DNA from: Bdellovibrionales bacterium
GTDB lineage: Bacteria; Bdellovibrionota; Bdellovibrionia; Bdellovibrionales; UBA1609
Assembly: GCA_007121385.1 (NCBI GenBank)
Contig: SKLV01000059.1
Coordinates: 1-48,899 of the forward strand
DNA: 48,899 nucleotides
Direction: 5' to 3'
The position numbers and the translations under genes are program-made. The notes beneath the pieces were generated by a model. The model did no database searches. It saw only the letters and a program-made list of their open reading frames with translations, and was not told where the DNA came from. Numbering within the stretch: position 1 is the first letter of the stretch; every line of letters begins with the position of its first letter. This document shows, piece by piece, positions 1 to 9,584 of this stretch.

Positions 1-111
1 TCGAACATCGAAGCCACTGGCCCCGGCAGTCTGGTAGGCTGGAGCCTCACCGCGAAAATGGGCTAAAGCTTTAATTCTCAAAACTAAGGGAAAGGCCTTT
101 TCGAAAACCAT
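1..111 (-). CDS. dut: dUTP diphosphatase, N-terminal part only (gene continues past the window edge)
   Basis: The minus-strand frame starting at ATG 111-109 reads MVFEKAFPLVLRIKALAH and continues to AGASGFDVR at the window edge. The last stretch matches the dUTPase trimer-fold motif 1 (AGAxGxDLR-type), which helps form the active site that hydrolyses dUTP to dUMP and PPi. Only 37 residues are present, so the other motifs cannot be checked. The ribosome-binding site AAGGAG lies inside the last codons of the upstream M16 protease gene. One base separates that gene's TGA from this ATG, so the two are very likely translationally coupled. An M16 protease next to dut downstream of pnp is a familiar order in delta-type proteobacteria, which supports the call. 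Confidence 0.8.
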   Translation of the reverse strand, partial: MVFEKAFPLVLRIKALAHFRGEAPAYQTAGASGFDVR

Positions 112-112
112 G

Positions 113-1402
113 TCAAATCTCCTTTAAGCACTGTTCAGCCTGACTTTCTGGAAGATCACCCAAGATCAAGACCCCCAAATCTTCAGGTTTTAAAAAGCTC
201 TCCAAATACTCCTGCACCGAGTCCCTGTTGACCTTCTCAATTTCCCCAATCACTGACTCCACCGACCTGTACTCCCCAAAAACCATCTCATTAACGGCCA
301 GGGAGTTCATGCGATTTTCAATATCATCAGCGGCCAATAAAATCTGACCTTTCACTTGAGTCTTAAAAAACTCCAATTCCTCAATACTGACCCCTTGGGT
401 CTTCAACAGGGCCACCTGGTCGCGAATCACTCCCATCACCTCAGCCAAACTCTCAGCCTGAGTGCCGGCATAAAAAGCCAGTAAACCACTGTCCACAAAG
501 GAGTGGAGCAAACTGTAGACGGAGTAGGCCAAGGCCCTCTCTTCACGAATAATTTGATAGAGCCTAGAGGTCATTCCCCCGCCCAAAAGAGCATTAACGA
601 GATAGGATTCAAAGCGCAAAGGACTCATAAAAGGGGCCGAGGGATAGCCCATCACAAGATGCACCTGCTCTGAGGGTCTTTGCACCCAATGGCGGAAGGC
701 CTTAGGCTGGGGAGGGGGCAGGGGTCTCTTATCCGGAGCCGGCTGAGGAGCCCACTCCTTGAGTTTGTCTCCCACCCAGTCCACTAACTGGCTGTGGTCC
801 ACATCCCCGGCCACACTCACTACTAAGTGAGGGCCACAATAGAAAGACTGGTAATAGGAAAAAAGCTGATCGCGACTCATTCCCAAAAGACTTTGCTTGG
901 TCCCTAAAATAGGCTGCCCTAGGGGCTGACCTTGGTAGACCTGTTCAAAATAGAGGTCAAAAATATACTCTTCCAGCTGATCCACCGACATGTCGATCTC
1001 TTGCAGGATCACCTGACGCTCCCGCTCGAACTCCCCTGGTTCAAATTGGGCAGAGGAGACCAGGTCCAAAAGCACATCTAGATTGAGCTGCAGATGCTCT
1101 TTTAAAGTGGCTCCGTGAAAACAGGTCGCCTCCCGACCAGTGAAGGCATTGAGCTCTCCGCCCACAGCCTCCAAAGCTCTGGCAATATCCAAGCTGGATC
1201 GGGTCTTTGTACCTTTAAAAACTAAGTGCTCAATAAAATGAGCCGCTCCCATAAGCGGTTGAGGCTCATGACGACTCCCCAAATCCACGTAGACACTGGC
1301 GCAGGTGGCACGGCTGTAGGGGTGGTGCTCGCTCAAAACGCGAACACCCTGATCTAAAAGGGTCTTGTTAAACTCTGGCTGAAACTCAAAGGCTTTCACC
1401 AA
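113..1402 (-). CDS. M16 family zinc metallopeptidase (processing-peptidase-like)
   Basis: A 429-residue protein of the single-unit M16B type (mitochondrial processing peptidase/PqqL relatives). The inverted zinc motif HxxEH is visible as HFIEH at about residues 55-59, followed by LVFKGT. The expected downstream glutamate ligand is in the ERQVILQEIDM stretch. A second, inactive-looking M16 half with a Gly-rich loop (LLGGGMTSRLYQIIREERALAYSVYS) follows, as usual. No signal peptide is seen, so the enzyme is probably cytoplasmic. Its peptide substrate cannot be told from sequence. The start is TTG at 1402 or the adjacent GTG at 1399; a GAGG site precedes both. The gene lies 12 bp after pnp and touches dut, in the same operon. 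Confidence 0.9.
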   Translation of the reverse strand: MVKAFEFQPEFNKTLLDQGVRVLSEHHPYSRATCASVYVDLGSRHEPQPLMGAAHFIEHLVFKGTKTRSSLDIARALEAVGGELNAFTGREATCFHGATLKEHLQLNLDVLLDLVSSAQFEPGEFERERQVILQEIDMSVDQLEEYIFDLYFEQVYQGQPLGQPILGTKQSLLGMSRDQLFSYYQSFYCGPHLVVSVAGDVDHSQLVDWVGDKLKEWAPQPAPDKRPLPPPQPKAFRHWVQRPSEQVHLVMGYPSAPFMSPLRFESYLVNALLGGGMTSRLYQIIREERALAYSVYSLLHSFVDSGLLAFYAGTQAESLAEVMGVIRDQVALLKTQGVSIEELEFFKTQVKGQILLAADDIENRMNSLAVNEMVFGEYRSVESVIGEIEKVNRDSVQEYLESFLKPEDLGVLILGDLPESQAEQCLKEI

Positions 1403-1414
1403 AAGCTCAGCACC

Positions 1415-3520
1415 TCAATGGGTCTCGTTGCTAAGGAGAGCTTTGCGGCTCAGCTTAATTCGCCCGGCCCTATCAATGTCAAGAACCTTGACTTCAATAG
1501 TGTCACCTTCATTGAGAACATCGGTCACCTGGCGTATACGCTCGTGGGCAATTTCAGAAATATGCAAAAGACCACTGGTGTTGGGAAGGACCTCTACAAA
1601 GGCCCCAAAGTCCATAATCTTCACCACTTTGCCGCTATAGGTTTTGCCCACCTCGGCCTCAGCACAAATCCCATTGATGATTTCAATAGCCGCCTTCGAT
1701 TTTTCTGGATCCGAAGAGGCAATATGAATGGTGCCATCATCCTCAATATCAATCTTGACCCCGGTCTGCTCCACAATGCCGCGAATAACCTTTCCTCCAG
1801 CACCGATAATTTCTCGGACTTTTTCAGGCTTGACCTTAATGGTTTCAATGCGCGGAGCATACTCGGAAATTTGACCACGTGGGGTGCTCATCACCTCTTC
1901 CATTTTATTTAGAATATGCTCCCGACCTTCTTTGGCCTGAGCCAGAGCGGTGCGCATGACTTCAAAGCTGATGGAATCGATCTTAATGTCCATCTGCAAA
2001 GCGGTAATGCCCTCTCGAGTTCCTGCCACCTTAAAGTCCATATCCCCTAAGTGGTCCTCATCACCTAAAATATCTGAAAGGACGGCCACTCGATCCCCTT
2101 CTTTGATCAAGCCCATGGCAATTCCTGCCACATTGCCCTTGATCGGCACTCCCGCATCCAATAAAGCCAGAGTTCCTGAGCAAACCGTTCCCATGGAGCT
2201 GGAACCATTGCTCTCAAAAACTTCACTCACCACCCGAAGAGTGTAGGGAAACTTCTCAAAATCGGGGATCACCGCCTGAAGAGCTTTCTCGGCTAAAAAG
2301 CCATGGCCAATCTCCCGCCGACTCTGACCTCCCATACGCCCGGTTTCGCCGACGCAGAAGGGGGGGAAGTTGTAATGCAGCAAAAAGCGCTTTTTCTGCA
2401 GGCCGTGAAGAGCATCAATCATCTGCTCATCGTCCCCAGTGCCCAAAGTGACTGTTCCCAAAACCTGAGTTTCCCCTCGGGTAAAGAGTCCCGAACCATG
2501 AGCTCTGGGCAGAAGGGCAACCTCGCAGGCGATAGGACGAACATCACTCAAGCCCCGTCCATCAATTCTTGTCTTAGTGTCTAAGACCTGTTCTCGGGAA
2601 ACCTTATAAGTCACTTCAGAAAATACATGGGAAAGCTCTTTTTCTCGGAGAGCGATCTCCTCTTTGTCCGTCAAGGGGGCAAGAAACTGCTCCTTGGCTT
2701 CACTCTTAGCCGTATCCAAGGCTTCATAGCGCTTGAGCTTTTCTCTGACTGCAAGAGCTTTGGAAATACGCTCACTCAAAAAGTTCTCCAACTCAGTGGC
2801 AAAATCTGCATCTACGGCGAAAGCCTTAAAGGAGCGCTTTTCTTTGGAGCCGACAAGACGCCGCAGCTCCTCTTGGGCCTCAAAAATGGGAGCCATAGCC
2901 TTATGACCAAACTCAAGAGCCGACAGGGCCTCTTCTTCACTGACAAATTTTGACTCGCCTTCGACCATGAGAAGTCCATTGCGAGTTCCCGCCACAACTA
3001 TGTCCATATCCGCTTGCTCCAACTCGAGCATGGAGGGATTCGCGACAAACTGTCCATTGATACGAGCCACCTGAATGGCTGCAGTGGGGCCATTGAATGG
3101 GATGTCACTGACATGAATGGCCGCTGAAGCCCCAATGCTGGCTAAAACATCCACAGGAAACTGACCATCATAGCTCAACACTGTGGCGACAATTTGTGTT
3201 TCATGGCGATAGCCCTCAGGAAAGCAGGGGCGAATGGGACGATCTATCATCCGGGCCGTCAGGGTGGCCAAGTTGGTGGGACGCCCCTCCCGCTTAAAAT
3301 AGCCTCCCGGAATCTTCCCTGTGGCATAAAACTTTTCTTGGTACTCAACAGTCAGGGGAAAGAAGTCTAGAGCTGACTCTTTTTTTGAGGAGACCACAGT
3401 GACCAACACCATATTGTCACCACTGGTGACCAACACAGAGCCGTCCGCCTGTTTAGCTAAACGTCCCGTCTCTAGGGTGATTTTTTTTCCACCCACTTCC
3501 ATCGATACAGTCTGTTTCAT
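1415..3520 (-). CDS. pnp: Polyribonucleotide nucleotidyltransferase (PNPase)
   Basis: Trimeric 3'-5' phosphorolytic exoribonuclease of RNA decay, 701 residues from the chosen start (E. coli enzyme 711). Two RNase PH domains are seen: the first carries KIPGGYFKREGRPT and TARMIDRPIRPCFPEGY; the second carries TRIDGRGLSDVRPI and SSSMGTVCSGTLALLD. They flank an all-helical linker and are followed by a KH domain (IIGAGGKVIRGIVEQTG) and an S1 domain ending VKVLDIDRAGRIKLSRKAL. The frame is open further upstream, but ATG 3520 has an ideal GAAGGAG site and begins MKQTVSMEVGGKK, matching the family N-terminus. It follows rpsO by about 107 bp, the classic rpsO-pnp order. That spacer has a weak hairpin just after rpsO and could hold a second promoter or processing site. 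Confidence 0.97.
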   Translation of the reverse strand: MKQTVSMEVGGKKITLETGRLAKQADGSVLVTSGDNMVLVTVVSSKKESALDFFPLTVEYQEKFYATGKIPGGYFKREGRPTNLATLTARMIDRPIRPCFPEGYRHETQIVATVLSYDGQFPVDVLASIGASAAIHVSDIPFNGPTAAIQVARINGQFVANPSMLELEQADMDIVVAGTRNGLLMVEGESKFVSEEEALSALEFGHKAMAPIFEAQEELRRLVGSKEKRSFKAFAVDADFATELENFLSERISKALAVREKLKRYEALDTAKSEAKEQFLAPLTDKEEIALREKELSHVFSEVTYKVSREQVLDTKTRIDGRGLSDVRPIACEVALLPRAHGSGLFTRGETQVLGTVTLGTGDDEQMIDALHGLQKKRFLLHYNFPPFCVGETGRMGGQSRREIGHGFLAEKALQAVIPDFEKFPYTLRVVSEVFESNGSSSMGTVCSGTLALLDAGVPIKGNVAGIAMGLIKEGDRVAVLSDILGDEDHLGDMDFKVAGTREGITALQMDIKIDSISFEVMRTALAQAKEGREHILNKMEEVMSTPRGQISEYAPRIETIKVKPEKVREIIGAGGKVIRGIVEQTGVKIDIEDDGTIHIASSDPEKSKAAIEIINGICAEAEVGKTYSGKVVKIMDFGAFVEVLPNTSGLLHISEIAHERIRQVTDVLNEGDTIEVKVLDIDRAGRIKLSRKALLSNETH

Positions 3521-3627
3521 TTTATCTCCTTCAAATTTTCTTTCATTCATGCTGCTGCAAATAGAGTGAGTGGGCAAAGGAAAAAACATTCGAAGCCCTC
3601 TGCAAGAGGACTCCAAAGGTGTCTAAC

Positions 3628-3897
3628 CTACTTGCGAATCCCCAGCTCAGTGATCAAGGTGCTGTAGCGTTGAGGGGATTTGCTCTTCAAGTAGTCTAAG
3701 AGCTTACGCCGACGGTTGACCATCCTGATGAGACCACGCTGCCCATGGATATCGTTTTTATTGCGTTTAAAGTGCTCAGTGAGGTTTTGAATGTTCTGAG
3801 TTAAAAGAGCCACCTGAACTTCGGAGCTTCCAGTGTCCAATTCTGAGCGGCGGAACTTTTTAACCAATTCCTCTTTTCTGTGCTTATCGACTGCCAT
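3628..3897 (-). CDS. rpsO: 30S ribosomal protein S15
   Basis: An 89-residue S15, the usual length. The signature [17 protein letters not shown] and [29 protein letters not shown] pattern is intact. S15 binds the central three-way junction of 16S rRNA early in 30S assembly. Its ATG at 3897 follows a GGAGG site. The gene lies between truB and pnp, as in many proteobacteria. The 63-bp spacer upstream folds into a hairpin (listed separately) that may be an S15 autoregulatory site. Confidence 0.98.
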   Translation of the reverse strand: MAVDKHRKEELVKKFRRSELDTGSSEVQVALLTQNIQNLTEHFKRNKNDIHGQRGLIRMVNRRRKLLDYLKSKSPQRYSTLITELGIRK

Positions 3898-3921
3898 TTT
3901 ATACCTCCAGTACCCTCTTTC

Positions 3922-3943
3922 ATGGCGTTTTGGCCTTCGCCAT
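3922..3943 (-). promoter_or_regulatory. Hairpin in the rpsO leader, possible S15 autoregulatory element
   Basis: On the transcript strand ATGGCG (3943-3938) pairs perfectly with CGCCAT (3927-3922). A competing inner hairpin TGGC-GAAG-GCCA shares one arm, and flanking CTCT/AGAG could extend the outer stem. It ends about 13 nt before the rpsO GGAGG site. S15 represses its own mRNA in several bacteria through structurally diverse leaders. Assigning this one is inference from position and the two alternative folds. Confidence 0.4.
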
Positions 3944-3960
3944 AGAGAGCTTATTTCAAA

Positions 3961-4947
3961 TTAAGGGTTTCGTACTCCATCACCATCACTTTTACAAGTG
4001 GCCTGAGGAGGAAAAACTCGACGAATTTTAAGCCCCTGTAGAGGACGGGCCTCCAACAGAGCCAGGAGCCCCCCTTTGTCCTCAGAAGAAATCACTTTGA
4101 CTCCCAGACTCTGACCTTGGCGGGTGGCCTCTTTGGAATGAACAATAAGACGGCTGGAGACCTCCCGCGAGATCTGTCCATGGCGCAAAAGGCGTTCATC
4201 CCGCCCACTGACCACTAAGCTGTGCCAATCGGGAAGAGTTTCCGCCAAGGGAATAAAAGCCTTCCCCAACTCCTGAGGCCAGGCCATGGGCTCCTGCCCA
4301 TCCAACTTTTGCCCCAACTCTTCCACACTCAAGGCCTGAGCAATCCCATAGGGGCCTGAGGCCTCTCTGCGGAGAGCTTCCAAAATGGCTCCGGTGCCCA
4401 GCATTTCTCCCAAATGAGCGGCCCAGGCCCTCACATAGCTACCCTGAGAGCAGCGCATCCTGAGGCTCACATAGTCGGGACCCACTTCCTCAATGGCCAA
4501 GTCTTCAAAAGACATGAGCTTGAGTGGAGGCTCCACAGACTGACCACTTCGCGCATAGTCGTAGAGTTTTTGGCCTTTCACCTTCACCGCTGAATAGAGG
4601 GGTACAGGCAGCGTGATAGGGCCCTCTGCCTGGGCCACCGCTGCAGCCACCTGCTGAGGATTGAGGGACACTTCTTTTTTCGAAAGTACCTCCCCCTCCT
4701 TGTCCAAAGTGTCCGTGGTCACACCCAGTCGCACTTTAGCCCAATAGACCTTTTCTCCAGCTCGCATATAATCAGAAAGCTTGGTGGCCTCGCCTAAAAG
4801 AATCACTAAAAGGCCCGAGGCCATGGGGTCCAAAGTTCCCGAGTGCCCAACACTTTTTTGCCTCAAAAGTTTGCGGATTTTGGCCACCACATCGTGGCTA
4901 GTCCAGCCCTCCGGCTTATCCACTAAGAGAAGTCCATTTAAAGGCAT
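3961..4947 (-). CDS. truB: tRNA pseudouridine(55) synthase
   Basis: Makes the universal pseudouridine at position 55 in the T-loop of tRNAs. The 328 residues include the N-terminal LLLVDKPEGWTSHDVV motif and the catalytic aspartate in GHSGTLDPMASGLL (Asp40), then VPLYSAVKVKGQKLYDYAR and the SQGSYVRAWAAHLGEMLG motif. The C-terminal third is longer and less conserved, consistent with a PUA-like domain. Its ATG directly abuts the rbfA stop (TAAATG), with GAGGAGG inside the end of rbfA, so translation is probably coupled. It is part of the rimP-to-pnp operon. Confidence 0.97.
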   Translation of the reverse strand: MPLNGLLLVDKPEGWTSHDVVAKIRKLLRQKSVGHSGTLDPMASGLLVILLGEATKLSDYMRAGEKVYWAKVRLGVTTDTLDKEGEVLSKKEVSLNPQQVAAAVAQAEGPITLPVPLYSAVKVKGQKLYDYARSGQSVEPPLKLMSFEDLAIEEVGPDYVSLRMRCSQGSYVRAWAAHLGEMLGTGAILEALRREASGPYGIAQALSVEELGQKLDGQEPMAWPQELGKAFIPLAETLPDWHSLVVSGRDERLLRHGQISREVSSRLIVHSKEATRQGQSLGVKVISSEDKGGLLALLEARPLQGLKIRRVFPPQATCKSDGDGVRNP

Positions 4948-5286
4948 TTAAACCTCCTCGTCCCCAGGGCCAGCCACCACCTCGGGGGTCTGTCCCACAT
5001 AAAAGCGCAGTCGCGGACAGAACTTCATTCTGAGCTTTTGGGAAATATAGTTTTGGACATCCACTCTCTGCTCATTGAGAGCTTCCTCCATCAGATCCTT
5101 GTCTTGCTCTGAGCCCAAGACACTCACATAGACCTTGGCTTGACGAAGATCTCCTCCCACTGCCACATGAGCCACGGACATAAGGCCAAAATGGGGCCCT
5201 TTGAGGTGACTCAATAGGTAGGTGGCAATGACCTGCTGGAGCTCTCGCTCCACCCTCTCAACACGTCGGCTGCGGCTCTGACTCAC
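4948..5286 (-). CDS. rbfA: Ribosome-binding factor A
   Basis: A 112-residue 30S maturation factor that binds near helix 1/helix 44 of 16S rRNA and helps late assembly. It has the KH-type fold: RVERVERELQQVIATYL at the N-terminus, AKVYVSVLG in the middle, and LRMKFCPRLRFYVGQTPE at the C-terminus. It starts with GTG at 5286, whose bases overlap the infB stop (GTGA), giving a 4-base overlap and likely translational coupling. Confidence 0.95.
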   Translation of the reverse strand: MSQSRSRRVERVERELQQVIATYLLSHLKGPHFGLMSVAHVAVGGDLRQAKVYVSVLGSEQDKDLMEEALNEQRVDVQNYISQKLRMKFCPRLRFYVGQTPEVVAGPGDEEV

Positions 5287-8081
5287 TGAAGCTCTCTCAC
5301 TCTTTCTTCAAGGGTGTAGGCCTCAATAAGGTCTCCCACTTTAATATCATTAAAGTTTTCGATGCCAATTCCGCACTCATAACCACTTTGTACTTCTTTG
5401 ACATCATCTTTAAACCGTCTCAGGCTACCCACTTTACCCTCATAGACCACTCGGCCATCACGCACCAGGCGCAGAAGGTGATTGCGGGAGATTTTTCCAT
5501 CCACCACAGAGCAGCCGGCGATCGTCCCCATTTTGGGCACCACGAAGGTCTCTCGCACTTCAGCTCGCCCCTGAGCCTCCTCCACCACATCGGGACTGAG
5601 CAGCCCTGACATGGCTTTCTTAAGATCATCGATGAGCTCATAGATAATGGTGTAGCATTTGATTTCAATGTTCTTATCTTTGGCAAGCCGCTGCGCCCCT
5701 CCATCGGGACGCACATTAAAGCCCACCACCAGAGCCTGAGCTGTGCTGGCAAGTAAGACATCGCTTTCAGAAACCGCTCCCACAGCTGAGTGAATCAATT
5801 TGACCTTCACTTCCTCTGTGGCCAGTTTTTCCACCATTCCCTTGATGGCCTCAATACTTCCGGCCACATCGGCCTTGAGAACCATGGCCAGCTCTTTAAC
5901 ATCTCCTGATTTGAGTTTTGCAAAAATCTGGTCCAGGGACATCTTGGAGTTGGGTGTCTCCTCGGCCACCTTTGCGGCTTTTCGCTTTTCCGCCACTTCA
6001 CGGGCGGCTTCCTCACTTTTCACCACATCAAAGCGATCTCCGGCCTGAGGAGTTTCTGGCAGCCCCATAATCTCTACAGGCTCTCCAGGTCCCACTGACT
6101 TTACAGTCTCTCTCCGGTCGTTGAGCATACTGCGGACTCGACCGGCCACAGTTCCTGCCACCAAATCTTGTCCAATGGTCAGAGTTCCCTCTCTGACCAG
6201 CAGGGTGGCCACACAGCCTCGTCCTTTTTCCATTCGACTCTCAATGACAGTGCCTGACGCCGACCTCTTGGGGTTGGCTTTGAGCTCCAGGATTTCGGCC
6301 ACCACCAGAACCTGTTCGAGAAGTTCCGTAATGCCCTCATTTTTAAGGGCTGAAACTTCGCAAAAGATCGTGGTCCCTCCCCACTCCTCAGGCACCAACT
6401 CGTATTCAGCCAGTTGCTGCTTGATCCGATCCACATTGGCTCCGGGCTTGTCAATTTTATTGACGGCCACAACAATGGGTACATCGGCCGCTTTGGCATG
6501 ATTGATGGCCTCCGCGGTTTGGGGCATAACTCCGTCATCGGCAGCCACCACAATGATGACCACATCGGTGACATGGGCCCCTCTCGCCCGCATAGCGGTA
6601 AAGGCCTCGTGACCGGGGGTATCAATAAAAGTCACTTTTTGCCCAGAGTCCAGGTTCACCGAGTAGGCACCTATATGCTGAGTAATTCCACCAGCCTCCC
6701 CAGAAACCACATTCGTACGACGAATGGAGTCCAAAAGAGTTGTCTTGCCATGGTCCACATGACCCATCACCGTCACCACGGGAGGTCGGGGCTGAAGCTC
6801 GGCCTGGATGTCGCCAAAAGCCAGCCCCTCAATCACTTCGTCCACACTGCGCTCAAGATTTTGAGCTTCAAAGCCGAAATCGGGGACCACCAAGGCCACG
6901 GTATCAAAATCCAGATCCGTGTTCATATTGGCCATAACCCCCAATGCCATCAGTTTCTTCATCAGCTCCGGCACCTTTAAGCCCATTTGTTGGGCCAACT
7001 CGCTGAGCTTAATACTTCCATAGACCTTGACCATCCGCTTTGAGGCCTTAGGGGTGGTGATCATGGTCTTTTTAGCCTCTCGACCCACCTGCAAGCGCTT
7101 CTTTTTGGGCTGAAAAATCACTTCGCGCTTGCGAAACTCCGTGGCTGAGAAGTGCTGTACGGGCTCCTCTTTACCCCCTCCAACACCAGGCTTCTTTTTA
7201 ATGCCGAACTTATCATCTCGAGCCTTTTTCTCAGCATAGGGATCTACGGCGGGTTCCAAGTCCATACTGGGAGCGGCAAAAAAGCCTGTGCGCAAGTTGC
7301 GCGGGGCTGAACGAGAGCCACGGGCCGCCAGTCCTCCGGCAGACCCCGCACCTCCGGCCTGAGCCCCAGCCCCAGCGGCGGCACTCCCAGGAGCCCCACC
7401 CCCTCTCGGCGAGGAGACCGGCATCACTCGACGCAAATCCATTCTCCCCACAATGTTGCCGCGAGGCCGAGCCACAGGAGCGGCCCCCTCTCCTGTTGCC
7501 CCGGACTCAAGCCGACCAGGTGCAGAGGAAATAGGGACTGCAGTGCTCTCAGCTTCGGAGCTCACTCCACCTCGTGCTGGGGAGTCGGTATAGCCCTCTG
7601 CTATTTCTGAAGACCCTTGCTCTTCAGCGGCAAGGGCTGCAGCCTCCTCAGCCGCCTTGGCTGCCTCTTGAGCTTCCTCAGCCGCCTTAGCAGCAGCCTG
7701 AGCTGCGGCTTCAGCCGCATCCTGGTTCTTCTCTAGGGCACCTCCCTTACGACGAATCACCGCTTTAGTCTTTTTGCGCACTGTCTTTTTGGCCGGACTC
7801 ACTCCACCATCTGGGGCCGCTTTTTTGACCGTCTTTTTCTTAGCCTTTGACGCCGACTCAGCAGCTTTCTTTTTAGCCACTTTCTTTTTGGTAGCTTTTT
7901 TAGCCCCTTGAGCCGCTTGAGCCTGGCCCTCCAGTCGAGAGCGAATCTCCTTCATCATCTCCTCGTCCAAAGAGGCCATGTGGCTCTTGACCGGGAGCTG
8001 CCACTCACGAATCTTATCCATGAGAGCCAGTGTTTCTAAACCCAGCTCTTTGGCGAACTCAAAAACCTTTAACTGACTCAC
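5283..8081 (-). CDS. infB: Translation initiation factor IF-2
   Basis: GTPase that brings initiator fMet-tRNA to the 30S subunit and promotes 50S joining; 932 residues. The N-terminal IF2N domain ([20 protein letters not shown]) is followed by a long low-complexity linker, Lys/Ala-rich then Gly/Ala/Pro-rich (about residues 55-270). A second IF2N-like domain ([20 protein letters not shown]) precedes the G domain. G1 is GHVDHGKTT at about residues 439-447, then DTPGHEAF (G3) and NKIDKP (G4). Domains II-IV follow, ending [16 protein letters not shown]. The start is GTG at 8081, overlapping the nusA stop by 4 bases (GTGA). The long linker produces spurious antisense frames. Confidence 0.98.
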   Translation of the reverse strand: MSQLKVFEFAKELGLETLALMDKIREWQLPVKSHMASLDEEMMKEIRSRLEGQAQAAQGAKKATKKKVAKKKAAESASKAKKKTVKKAAPDGGVSPAKKTVRKKTKAVIRRKGGALEKNQDAAEAAAQAAAKAAEEAQEAAKAAEEAAALAAEEQGSSEIAEGYTDSPARGGVSSEAESTAVPISSAPGRLESGATGEGAAPVARPRGNIVGRMDLRRVMPVSSPRGGGAPGSAAAGAGAQAGGAGSAGGLAARGSRSAPRNLRTGFFAAPSMDLEPAVDPYAEKKARDDKFGIKKKPGVGGGKEEPVQHFSATEFRKREVIFQPKKKRLQVGREAKKTMITTPKASKRMVKVYGSIKLSELAQQMGLKVPELMKKLMALGVMANMNTDLDFDTVALVVPDFGFEAQNLERSVDEVIEGLAFGDIQAELQPRPPVVTVMGHVDHGKTTLLDSIRRTNVVSGEAGGITQHIGAYSVNLDSGQKVTFIDTPGHEAFTAMRARGAHVTDVVIIVVAADDGVMPQTAEAINHAKAADVPIVVAVNKIDKPGANVDRIKQQLAEYELVPEEWGGTTIFCEVSALKNEGITELLEQVLVVAEILELKANPKRSASGTVIESRMEKGRGCVATLLVREGTLTIGQDLVAGTVAGRVRSMLNDRRETVKSVGPGEPVEIMGLPETPQAGDRFDVVKSEEAAREVAEKRKAAKVAEETPNSKMSLDQIFAKLKSGDVKELAMVLKADVAGSIEAIKGMVEKLATEEVKVKLIHSAVGAVSESDVLLASTAQALVVGFNVRPDGGAQRLAKDKNIEIKCYTIIYELIDDLKKAMSGLLSPDVVEEAQGRAEVRETFVVPKMGTIAGCSVVDGKISRNHLLRLVRDGRVVYEGKVGSLRRFKDDVKEVQSGYECGIGIENFNDIKVGDLIEAYTLEERVRELQ

Positions 8082-9487
8082 TCAACCTCCTCTGCACCCT
8101 CAGCGGCTTTTAGCTGAGCCATCTCTTCCTTCAAACGCTGGTCAGCCTGAGTTTTGGCATCACCCTCAGCGGCTTTTTCTTTTGTTTTTACAGTGGGCAT
8201 TTGAGGGATTTCCTTGCCCTCAGCCTCATAGCTGGCCAAGAGAGCTTTAGCTTCATCAATGAGCTTCTGCCCCTTTTCCTCTGAATCGTAGCCGGGAATG
8301 GCCATCACTGACGTCAACTCTGCATTGGCCAACTCCACAAAGCTGGCGAAACCAGACTGATAGATGTTTTGCGCCATAGTTTGGGTCATGCCAGGCAGAA
8401 GCATTAAGTTAAAAATGGCCTCCGCCGTCTTCATGGCCTGACTGGATTCAGAAGTAATATCTAATTTCCAGCGGGAAAGCTTGGCCGCCAAACGCACATT
8501 TTGGCCCTTTTTTCCAATCGCCAAACTCAGCTGGTGGTCTGGCACGATGATCTCCATTTCATGATTGGTCTCATCCACCAAAACCTTGGAGATCTCAGCC
8601 GGAGCCAAAGCATTGCAAACAAAGCGAGCTGGGTCCTCTTCCCAATTGACAATGTCAATCTTCTCGCCCCTCAGCTCCTGAACGATCGTTTGCACCCGGG
8701 AGCCCTTCATGCCTACGCAGGCCCCCACTGGGTCCACGGCCGCATCTTTACTACGCACGGCAATCTTGGCTCTCTGTCCAGGCTCTCGGGCCGCTGCCAT
8801 AATTTCAACGATCCCATCGTAGATCTCTGGAACCTCCATTTCAAATAACTTCACCAAATAGCGCTCATCAGCTCGTGACATAATAATCTGAGGACCTCGA
8901 GTCGTCTGACGAACATCGGCGATGTAACCCTGAATTCGATCCCCCGGTTTGTAGGCTTCACCAGGGATCTGCTCTCGCGGGGGAATGTAGGCCTCGGTTC
9001 GTCCCAAATCCACGACAATAGCCCCTCTTTCCACTCGCCGGGCAATCCCTGAAGCGATCTCTCCCTTGCGCTGTTCAAATTCAGCAAAAATAATATCGCG
9101 CTCAGCATCTCTCACTTTTTGGGTAATGATCTGCTTGGCTGTTTGCGCAGCAATGCGCCCCAAGTCTTTGGTCTCCAATTTGATCCCAATGGAGTCGTTG
9201 ACCTGGGCATCGGGATCCAGCTCCAAAGCTTCTGATAATTTAATTTCAATTTCCTCGTCTATGTAGTTTTCATCCTCAACAACCTCTTTAAACTCATAGA
9301 GTTCAATCTCACCCGTTTCCTCATTGTACTGGGCCTCTATATCCCTATAGGTCCCGTACTTCCGCCGAGCCGCCAGAAGCATACCTTGAATCACAGCATC
9401 AATGACAACTTGCTTCTCTATGCCTTTGTCTTTTCCCACTTGCTCGATAATACGGCTCAAATCCGAAAAAATATTCTCTGCAGCCAT
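8078..9487 (-). CDS. nusA: Transcription termination/antitermination factor NusA
   Basis: Binds RNA polymerase and nascent RNA to control pausing, termination and antitermination. Its 469 residues comprise the NusA N-terminal domain (1-130), an S1 domain (GAIVVDLGRTEAYIPPREQIPGE region), two KH domains (VGACVGMKGSRVQTIVQELRGEKIDIV and SLAIGKKGQNVRLAAKLSRW) and a short C-terminal helix-hairpin-helix-like repeat (LPGMTQTMAQNIYQSGF) before an acidic Glu-rich tail. It starts at ATG 9487 with an AGGAAAG site, 97 bp after rimP. No ylxR-type gene sits between nusA and infB, unlike in many Gram-positives. Confidence 0.97.
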   Translation of the reverse strand: MAAENIFSDLSRIIEQVGKDKGIEKQVVIDAVIQGMLLAARRKYGTYRDIEAQYNEETGEIELYEFKEVVEDENYIDEEIEIKLSEALELDPDAQVNDSIGIKLETKDLGRIAAQTAKQIITQKVRDAERDIIFAEFEQRKGEIASGIARRVERGAIVVDLGRTEAYIPPREQIPGEAYKPGDRIQGYIADVRQTTRGPQIIMSRADERYLVKLFEMEVPEIYDGIVEIMAAAREPGQRAKIAVRSKDAAVDPVGACVGMKGSRVQTIVQELRGEKIDIVNWEEDPARFVCNALAPAEISKVLVDETNHEMEIIVPDHQLSLAIGKKGQNVRLAAKLSRWKLDITSESSQAMKTAEAIFNLMLLPGMTQTMAQNIYQSGFASFVELANAELTSVMAIPGYDSEEKGQKLIDEAKALLASYEAEGKEIPQMPTVKTKEKAAEGDAKTQADQRLKEEMAQLKAAEGAEEVE

Positions 9488-9584
9488 CTTTCCTGTTCCC
9501 CTTCTAAAAAACTGTCTTTAAAAGATAAGTATCCAATTTCAACTCAACATTCTCCAAGCTCAAACTCTTTGGCTCACCCTGGCT

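Noticed and set aside
6414-6980. 188-codon open frame on the plus strand inside infB
   Set aside because: It is antisense to the conserved IF-2 G domain, has no protein-family features and no ribosome-binding site; it follows from the codon pattern of infB.
7200-7930. Lys/Ala- and Gly-rich stretch in infB as a possible repeat element or assembly error
   Set aside because: Long low-complexity linkers are normal in IF-2, and the frame is intact on both sides.
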